Below the pieces are notes generated by a model. The model did no database searches and was not told the DNA's origin. It saw only the letters and a list, made by a program, of their open reading frames with translations. This document shows, piece by piece, positions 58,770-64,000 of a stretch of DNA of 64,000 nucleotides. The translations under genes were made by a program, and so were the position numbers. Origin of the DNA: Streptococcus salivarius (GTDB lineage Bacteria; Bacillota; Bacilli; Lactobacillales; Streptococcaceae); contig NZ_CP009913.1 in NCBI RefSeq assembly GCF_000785515.1, forward strand, positions 2,062,001-2,126,000, written 5' to 3'. How positions within the stretch are numbered: position 1 is the stretch's first letter; every line of letters starts with the position of its first letter.

Positions 58770-58810
58770 AAAGAACTAACAGATAATTCTTATAGAAAGA
58801 AGGTGTCAGT

Positions 58811-59077
58811 ATGGGATTTACAGATGAAACTGTTCGTTTCAACCTAGACGACGGTAGCAAAGATGAAATCAGTAATACTTTGACAAATGTCTACCGTTCG
58901 TTAGCTGAGAAAGGTTATAATCCTATCAACCAAATCGTCGGTTATGTTCTGAGCGGTGACCCTGCTTATGTTCCGCGTTATAATGACGCCCGTAACCAGA
59001 TTCGTAAATACGAACGTGATGAAATCGTTGAAGAACTCGTTCGCTATTATCTTAAAGGAAATGGAATTGACCTCTAA
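58811..59077 (+). CDS. ireB: IreB family regulatory phosphoprotein (UPF0297)
   Basis: 88 residues. In Enterococcus, IreB is phosphorylated by the PASTA kinase IreK and controls cephalosporin resistance; its target threonines lie near the N-terminus, where this protein has FTDETVRF. Overlaps ruvX by one base (TAATG). Conserved order with ruvX. Confidence 0.92.
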   Translation: MGFTDETVRFNLDDGSKDEISNTLTNVYRSLAEKGYNPINQIVGYVLSGDPAYVPRYNDARNQIRKYERDEIVEELVRYYLKGNGIDL

Positions 59078-59496
59078 TGCGAGTAATGGGACTTGATGTT
59101 GGCTCAAAAACAGTAGGAGTTGCGATTAGTGATCCCCTCGGTTTTACAGCCCAAGGCGTTGAAATTATTAAAATTGACGAGGAGGCTGAAGAGTTTGGTT
59201 TCGACCGACTAGGCGAGCTCGTTAAAGAATATAAGGTAGAAAAATTTGTTGTTGGTCTTCCTAAAAATATGAATAACACTGAAGGACCACGTGTTGAGGC
59301 AAGCAAAGCCTATGGTTACAAAATCAAGGAAATCTTTGGAATTCCTGTAGATTACCAAGACGAACGCTTGACAACTGTTCAAGCCGAGCGTATGTTGGTT
59401 GAACAAGCAGATATCAGCCGTGGTAAACGTAAAAAAGTTATTGATAAATTAGCTGCCCAACTTATTCTACAAAACTACCTCGATCGAATGTTTTAA
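59077..59496 (+). CDS. ruvX: RuvX/YqgF Holliday junction resolvase-like protein
   Basis: 139 residues, RNase H-like fold: [15 protein letters not shown] (4-18), then [15 protein letters not shown] and [13 protein letters not shown]. Involved in pre-16S rRNA processing in other bacteria. Coupled to ireB. Confidence 0.93.
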   Translation: MRVMGLDVGSKTVGVAISDPLGFTAQGVEIIKIDEEAEEFGFDRLGELVKEYKVEKFVVGLPKNMNNTEGPRVEASKAYGYKIKEIFGIPVDYQDERLTTVQAERMLVEQADISRGKRKKVIDKLAAQLILQNYLDRMF

Positions 59497-59601
59497 GAAA
59501 GTGTAATAGAGACCTAATAGTCAAGTGACAATCTAGTAAACTGCCAAGCAATATACTAGATTTCCTCACTATTCAGTGCTCTCTACAAAAAGGAGAACAA
59601 T

Positions 59602-59907
59602 ATGTCACACAATCACGACCACAACCATGATCATGAAGTCATCACTTTAGTAGACGAACAAGGAAATGAAACACTTTTTGAAATCTTGTTGACTATTGAT
59701 GGACGCGAAGAATTTGGTAAAAACTATGTTCTTTTGGTACCAGCTGGTGCTGAAGAAGATGCTAATGGAGAAATTGAAATCCAAGCATACTCATTCACTG
59801 AAAATGAAGACGGTACTGAAGGCGACCTTCAACCAATCCCTGAAGATTCAGATGCTGAATGGGATATGATTGAAGAAGTTTTCAATAGCTTCATCGATGA
59901 AAACTAA
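59602..59907 (+). CDS. DUF1292 protein (UPF0473)
   Basis: 101 residues, very acidic, with a His/Asp-rich N-terminus ([10 protein letters not shown]) that could bind metal. Function unknown. Conserved third gene after ireB-ruvX. The 105-nt spacer holds an AATCTAGT/ACTAGATT hairpin. Confidence 0.9.
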   Translation: MSHNHDHNHDHEVITLVDEQGNETLFEILLTIDGREEFGKNYVLLVPAGAEEDANGEIEIQAYSFTENEDGTEGDLQPIPEDSDAEWDMIEEVFNSFIDEN

Positions 59908-59944
59908 AAAATAATCAATGCCATAGGCAAAGAAATGACTTGTT

Positions 59945-59982
59945 AAAAAGAGATTGGGATATTGTATCTCAGTCTCTTTTTT
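59945..59982 (+). terminator. Terminator after the UPF0473 gene
   Basis: AAAAAGAGA/TCTCTTTTTT with inner pairs GAGATAC-like around GGGATATTGTATCTC. Confidence 0.8.
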
Positions 59983-60020
59983 AGATATTTTTTTCTTAAA
60001 TGTAAGAAATTAGAGGAAAA

Positions 60021-60048
60021 TTGACTAAATGGTATTATCTGATATACT
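60021..60048 (+). promoter_or_regulatory. Promoter of the 548-residue membrane protein gene
   Basis: TTGACT, 16-bp spacer, TATACT with TGA. Confidence 0.7.
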
Positions 60049-60119
60049 TTAAATAAGACAATTAGGGGATAAGACCCTTTTATTTATAACTATCCAAATG
60101 TCAACAAAGGAGTTTAATT

Positions 60120-61766
60120 GTGAGTCCATACAACGAAGACAATACTTTAGATTCAAGTGGCTACCAAGGTTATCATCGAAGCCACCATCAATCTCATATA
60201 CAAGATAATCAATCCGAAAAGATTGAAGTGACAATTCAGGGACATACAGAAGAATCAAATTCGTCTCAAATAGAGAAAAAAACTAAGATTTCACTTCCAT
60301 GGAAGCATAGAGGCCATATCCTGATTCTCAGTTTGATTTTGAGTATTTTTAGTATATCAGTTCCCTGCTTTACAGACTTTGCCAATAATATACAGTCTCA
60401 AAACCTTTACATTGCAAAAATGTTTGCCAATGGTAGCTTACCCTACTCTGACTTTTTTGCGACAGGCGGCTTCTTTTATTACTTACTAGTTTCTCTGGCT
60501 TTCCGTTTAGGATCAACTCTTTGGCTGATTCCTATTCAATTCCTTACCTACTATCTTTCTGGAAGTTACCTTTACAAGACTGTCATGCACATGACAAACA
60601 AGAAGGAAATTGCCACTCTAATTAGTATTATTTTCTATGTCACTAATGGAACACTTGGTTTTGGTGGTCTCTACCCTATCCAATTTGCTATGCCTTTTGT
60701 CCTAGGTGCCATCTTCTTCTTAACTCGTTACTTTGCGGGTCACAGTCGTGATGAAGCCTTTATTCTTTACGGCTTCGCTGGCACTGCGGGAGCTCTTTTT
60801 GAAGCTCGAACTCTTATTTTCTGGATATTGTCACTTGTGACAATCTTCGTTTACAACCTTGTCAACAAACACTTTGCTCGTGGTTTTTATCAAGTTCTTT
60901 GTATTATTTTTGGTAACATTCTAGTATTGTATCTATGTCTTTACTTTATCCTAAATTTACAAATTACATCGGACTATATTAACCAAGTTTTGGTTTACAA
61001 CTTTACACAACTCGCTGTAGAAAAAAATGACTTTCTACTTACGTTAGCTTACCAAAGTTTTGCTGTTATAGGCTCTGGATTACTTGTTGGTGCACTGACT
61101 ACAAGCAACCACCTTCTTGGCGATGCTAAAGATAAGAGCATCAAGTGGGTACTACTCCTTAGTTTTATCTTTACAGTAGTTTACAGCTTGTTCTCTCAAA
61201 GCTTTGGGCTTTACAGTATTCTCAACATCGTACCTTATGGTCTAGTCTTGACAGCACTTTCTTTAGATGATGCTATTAAAAAGAGAGCAGAGCGAACTTC
61301 TCACCGACGTCGTAATGGTAACCAGATTCACACACTTAAAGTTTTTGGTATCTTCCTTAGTCGTAATTACTTCTTACCTATTGCAGTCTTTGCATTTGCT
61401 TTCGCGATGCCAATCATTATATTCCTATTTAATTTAGGAAATAATACTGAACGTAGTACTGTTGCAAATTACCTCGCTAAAAATACTAAGAAGGATGAAA
61501 CTATCTACGTTTACGATTCATCAGCAAAAATTTATTTGGAAAGCGGTCGTAAAGCAGCCTCACAATTTGTTCTTCCAGAACTTAACACAGCTAAATCTAG
61601 TCATCAGAAAGCTCTCTCAGATACTATTATCCAAGATTCAGCACAATATATCGTTGTCCAACAAGATACACAACTACCTTCTGATGTTAAATCTACACTT
61701 TCAAAAAACTATAAAAAAGCCCCTGTAAAAGGCGTTGAACGATACACTGTTTACGTCCTAAAATAG
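60120..61766 (+). CDS. Large polytopic membrane protein, glycosyltransferase-like
   Basis: 548 residues: polar cytoplasmic N-terminus (1-60, His/Gln-rich), about eleven helices (60-440), then an outer C-terminal domain (about 450-548). The layout, with a polar loop after helix 1 (DFANNIQSQNLYIAKMFANGSLPYSDFFATGG), resembles GT-C glycosyltransferases, but no catalytic motif is certain. Start GTG at 60120 behind AAAGGAG. Function unknown. Confidence 0.75.
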   Translation: MSPYNEDNTLDSSGYQGYHRSHHQSHIQDNQSEKIEVTIQGHTEESNSSQIEKKTKISLPWKHRGHILILSLILSIFSISVPCFTDFANNIQSQNLYIAKMFANGSLPYSDFFATGGFFYYLLVSLAFRLGSTLWLIPIQFLTYYLSGSYLYKTVMHMTNKKEIATLISIIFYVTNGTLGFGGLYPIQFAMPFVLGAIFFLTRYFAGHSRDEAFILYGFAGTAGALFEARTLIFWILSLVTIFVYNLVNKHFARGFYQVLCIIFGNILVLYLCLYFILNLQITSDYINQVLVYNFTQLAVEKNDFLLTLAYQSFAVIGSGLLVGALTTSNHLLGDAKDKSIKWVLLLSFIFTVVYSLFSQSFGLYSILNIVPYGLVLTALSLDDAIKKRAERTSHRRRNGNQIHTLKVFGIFLSRNYFLPIAVFAFAFAMPIIIFLFNLGNNTERSTVANYLAKNTKKDETIYVYDSSAKIYLESGRKAASQFVLPELNTAKSSHQKALSDTIIQDSAQYIVVQQDTQLPSDVKSTLSKNYKKAPVKGVERYTVYVLK

Positions 61767-61770
61767 GTCA

Positions 61771-61829
61771 AAAAATCAATATATAGTGGTTGAGATAAAA
61801 ATATACCACAATATATTGATTTTTTTTTG
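61771..61829 (+). terminator. Hairpin terminator that also contains two NrdR boxes
   Basis: 20-bp arms with one mismatch (61771-61790 and 61805-61824), then T run. Closes the preceding gene. Confidence 0.72.
61774..61821. promoter_or_regulatory. Tandem NrdR boxes of nrdD
   Basis: Boxes at 61774-61789 and 61806-61821, both with CAATATAT cores matching the consensus acaCWATATaTWGtgt, centres 32 bp apart (three turns). The second overlaps the -35. NrdR represses ribonucleotide reductase genes when dATP is abundant. Confidence 0.78.
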
Positions 61830-61843
61830 CCTAGTGCTATAAT
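61816..61843 (+). promoter_or_regulatory. nrdD promoter
   Basis: TTGATT, 16-bp spacer, TATAAT (61838-61843) with TGC. Confidence 0.65.
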
Positions 61844-61864
61844 TAGTAGCGAGGTGATTTTTAG

Positions 61865-64000
61865 ATGATTACATTAGAAAAAGAAAAGGTTACAATCAAC
61901 CCTGATATCAAAGTCATCAAACGTGATGGTCGTATGGTTGTCTTTGATTCAAGTAAAATATATGAGGCTATCCTAAAAGCAAGTGAAGCTATTACACCTA
62001 TCACACCCTTGATTGAAGCAAAGTTGGAGGGAATTGCCAACCGTATTGTTGCTGAAATCAATGACCGCTTCACTCAAAATATCAAAATATATGAAATCCA
62101 AAGCATAGTAGAGCACGAGTTACTCGAAGCTAACGAATATGCTATCGCTCAAGAATATATCAACTATCGTACCAAACGTGATTTTGAGCGTTCTCAGGCT
62201 ACTGACATCAATTTCACCATTAGTAAACTTGTTAATAAAGACCAGGCTGTTGTTCACGAAAATGCTAATAAAGATAGCGATCTTTACAATACGCAACGTG
62301 ATTTAACCGCAGGAATTGTCGGAAAATCTGTAGGACTTAAGATGCTTCCTCCACACGTAGCAAATGCTCATCAAAAGGGAGATATCCATTTCCACGATTT
62401 AGACTACAGCCCTTACACACCTATGACCAACTGTTGTTTGATTGACTTCAAAGGCATGTTGGCAAATGGTTTTAAAATTGGTAACGCTGAAGTTGAAAGT
62501 CCTAAATCCATTCAAACTGCAACAGCACAAATTTCACAAATCATCGCAAATGTTGCCTCTAGTCAATATGGTGGCTGTACTGCAGACCGTATCGATGAGT
62601 TTTTAGCTCCTTACGCAGAACTTAACTACAAAAAACACTTAGCTGATGCTAAAGAGTGGGTAGCTGAAGAAAAACGTGAAGACTATGCACGCGCCAAAAC
62701 GCGTAAAGATATCTACGATGCTATGCAATCTCTTGAATACGAGATTAATACGCTTTTCACTTCGAATGGACAAACTCCCTTTACCTCCCTCGGTTTCGGT
62801 TTAGGGACAAACTGGTTTGAGCGTGAAATCCAAAAGGCTATCCTACAAGTTCGTATTTTAGGACTTGGCTCCGAGCACCGTACAGCCATTTTCCCTAAAC
62901 TCATTTTTACCTTAAAACGTGGACTTAACTTAGAGCCTAGCTCACCTAACTACGATATTAAGCAACTAGCTCTTGAATGTGCAACAAAGCGTATGTATCC
63001 AGATGTCTTGTCATATGACAAAATCGTTGAATTGACAGGTTCCTTTAAGGCTCCTATGGGATGTCGTTCCTTCCTCCAGGGGTGGAAGGATGAAAATGGT
63101 GTTGAAGTTAATTCTGGACGAATGAATCTGGGTGTTGTAACCCTTAATCTTCCTCGAATTGCCCTAGAATCTAAGGGAGACCAAGATAAATTTTGGGAAA
63201 TTTTTGAAGAAAGAATGGGAATTGCCAAAGATGCACTCGTCTACCGAGTTGAACGTGTCAAAGAAGCTACACCTGCTAATGCACCTATTCTTTATCAGTA
63301 CGGGGCCTTTGGCCAACGTCTAGGTAAATTCGATAATGTAGATCAACTCTTCAAACATCGTCGTGCAACTGTATCACTTGGTTATATTGGGCTTTATGAA
63401 GTAGCATCCGTTTTTTATGGTAGTGACTGGGAGACTAATCCAGAAGCCAAAGCATTCACGTTAGATATCGTTAAATCTATGAAAAATGCTTGTGAAAGTT
63501 GGTCTGACGAATATGATTATCATTTCTCTGTTTATTCAACACCATCAGAGAGTTTGACGGATCGTTTCTGTCGTTTGGATACTGAAAAGTTCGGTGTCGT
63601 GACTGATATCACAGATAAAGAGTATTACACCAACTCTTTCCACTACGATGTTCGTAAAAATCCAACACCATTTGAAAAATTAGAATTCGAAAAAGCTTAC
63701 CCCGAAGCTGGCGCAACTGGTGGATTCATCCATTACTGCGAATATCCAGTTCTCCAGCAAAATCCAAAGGCACTCGAAGCTGTCTGGGACTTTGCTTATG
63801 ACCGTGTCGGTTACCTCGGAACGAATACTCCAATTGATAAATGCTACAAGTGTGACTTTGAAGGGGACTTCACCCCAACAGAACGTGGATTCATGTGTCC
63901 TAACTGTGGCAACACAGATCCTAAAACAGTTGATGTTGTCAAACGTACTTGCGGCTATCTAGGAAATCCACAGGCACGCCCAATGGTTAAAGGACGCCAC
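61865..64000 (+). CDS. nrdD: Anaerobic (class III) ribonucleotide reductase, C-terminal end outside window
   Basis: Reduces ribonucleoside triphosphates under anaerobic conditions using a glycyl radical made by NrdG. 712 codons are visible; about 20 residues are cut off. N-terminal ATP-cone (about 14-105, KRDGRMVVFDSSKI), catalytic domain with NCCLID, C-terminal zinc site C660-x2-C663 and C678-x2-C681, and the radical Gly697 in TCGYLG. GAGGTGAT ribosome site. Confidence 0.95.
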   Translation, partial: MITLEKEKVTINPDIKVIKRDGRMVVFDSSKIYEAILKASEAITPITPLIEAKLEGIANRIVAEINDRFTQNIKIYEIQSIVEHELLEANEYAIAQEYINYRTKRDFERSQATDINFTISKLVNKDQAVVHENANKDSDLYNTQRDLTAGIVGKSVGLKMLPPHVANAHQKGDIHFHDLDYSPYTPMTNCCLIDFKGMLANGFKIGNAEVESPKSIQTATAQISQIIANVASSQYGGCTADRIDEFLAPYAELNYKKHLADAKEWVAEEKREDYARAKTRKDIYDAMQSLEYEINTLFTSNGQTPFTSLGFGLGTNWFEREIQKAILQVRILGLGSEHRTAIFPKLIFTLKRGLNLEPSSPNYDIKQLALECATKRMYPDVLSYDKIVELTGSFKAPMGCRSFLQGWKDENGVEVNSGRMNLGVVTLNLPRIALESKGDQDKFWEIFEERMGIAKDALVYRVERVKEATPANAPILYQYGAFGQRLGKFDNVDQLFKHRRATVSLGYIGLYEVASVFYGSDWETNPEAKAFTLDIVKSMKNACESWSDEYDYHFSVYSTPSESLTDRFCRLDTEKFGVVTDITDKEYYTNSFHYDVRKNPTPFEKLEFEKAYPEAGATGGFIHYCEYPVLQQNPKALEAVWDFAYDRVGYLGTNTPIDKCYKCDFEGDFTPTERGFMCPNCGNTDPKTVDVVKRTCGYLGNPQARPMVKGRH

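Overview
This window is chromosomal DNA from a low-GC Gram-positive coccus, most likely Streptococcus of the salivarius group (S. salivarius, S. vestibularis or S. thermophilus). The protein sequences, the strong Shine-Dalgarno sites, the many extended -10 promoters (TGnTATAAT) and the single long ribosomal protein cluster all fit. An intact trehalose operon and adhE favour S. salivarius over the decayed genome of S. thermophilus; this species call is inference.

Layout. 1-3068: class A penicillin-binding protein (cut by the left edge) divergent from tyrS. 3144-8386: branched-chain amino acid genes ilvD-ilvB-ilvN-ilvC with CodY-like boxes. 8433-10567: an Asp23 family protein and the fatty acid kinase subunit FakA. 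10619-15492: MATE exporter, thrC and two tandem paralogous single-pass membrane proteins. 15579-20313: adhE under a Rex-like site, then pepO. 20322-24854: trehalose hydrolase and PTS transporter with a cre over their promoter, and divergent treR. 24876-27406: UPF0340 protein, two small membrane paralogues that look leaderless, and fba. 27470-29110: tRNA-Leu and a GCS2 family ligase. 29138-43870: the whole S10-spc-alpha cluster (rpsJ to rplQ, with secY, adk, infA and rpoA). 43922-49394: ruvB, an OatA-like acyltransferase / MORN / tyrosine phosphatase operon, and purA. 50210-56713: a likely integrated mobile element. 56776-64000: a possible 6S-like RNA, rarA, rpmB, ireB-ruvX-UPF0473, a large membrane protein and nrdD (cut by the right edge).

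Two things stand out. First, rpsS (S19, essential) is broken by one extra A in an A7 run, which is either a sequencing error or a real frameshift or slippage site. Second, a 6.5-kb element sits at the 3' end of tRNA-Lys(CTT). It has a tyrosine integrase, a DUF3173 protein, a Rep_trans initiator or relaxase with a highly structured leader, and an XRE regulator with a divergent promoter switch. It also carries two membrane proteins (LtrA and YeiH families). Its proposed ends are an 11-bp direct repeat, with paired TGGGGCAAA repeats just inside each end, and the tRNA's likely original terminator is left stranded outside the far end.

Metabolic control is visible as promoter sites: CodY (ilvD, ilvB, thrC), Rex (adhE), CcpA (treP, perhaps fba) and NrdR (nrdD).
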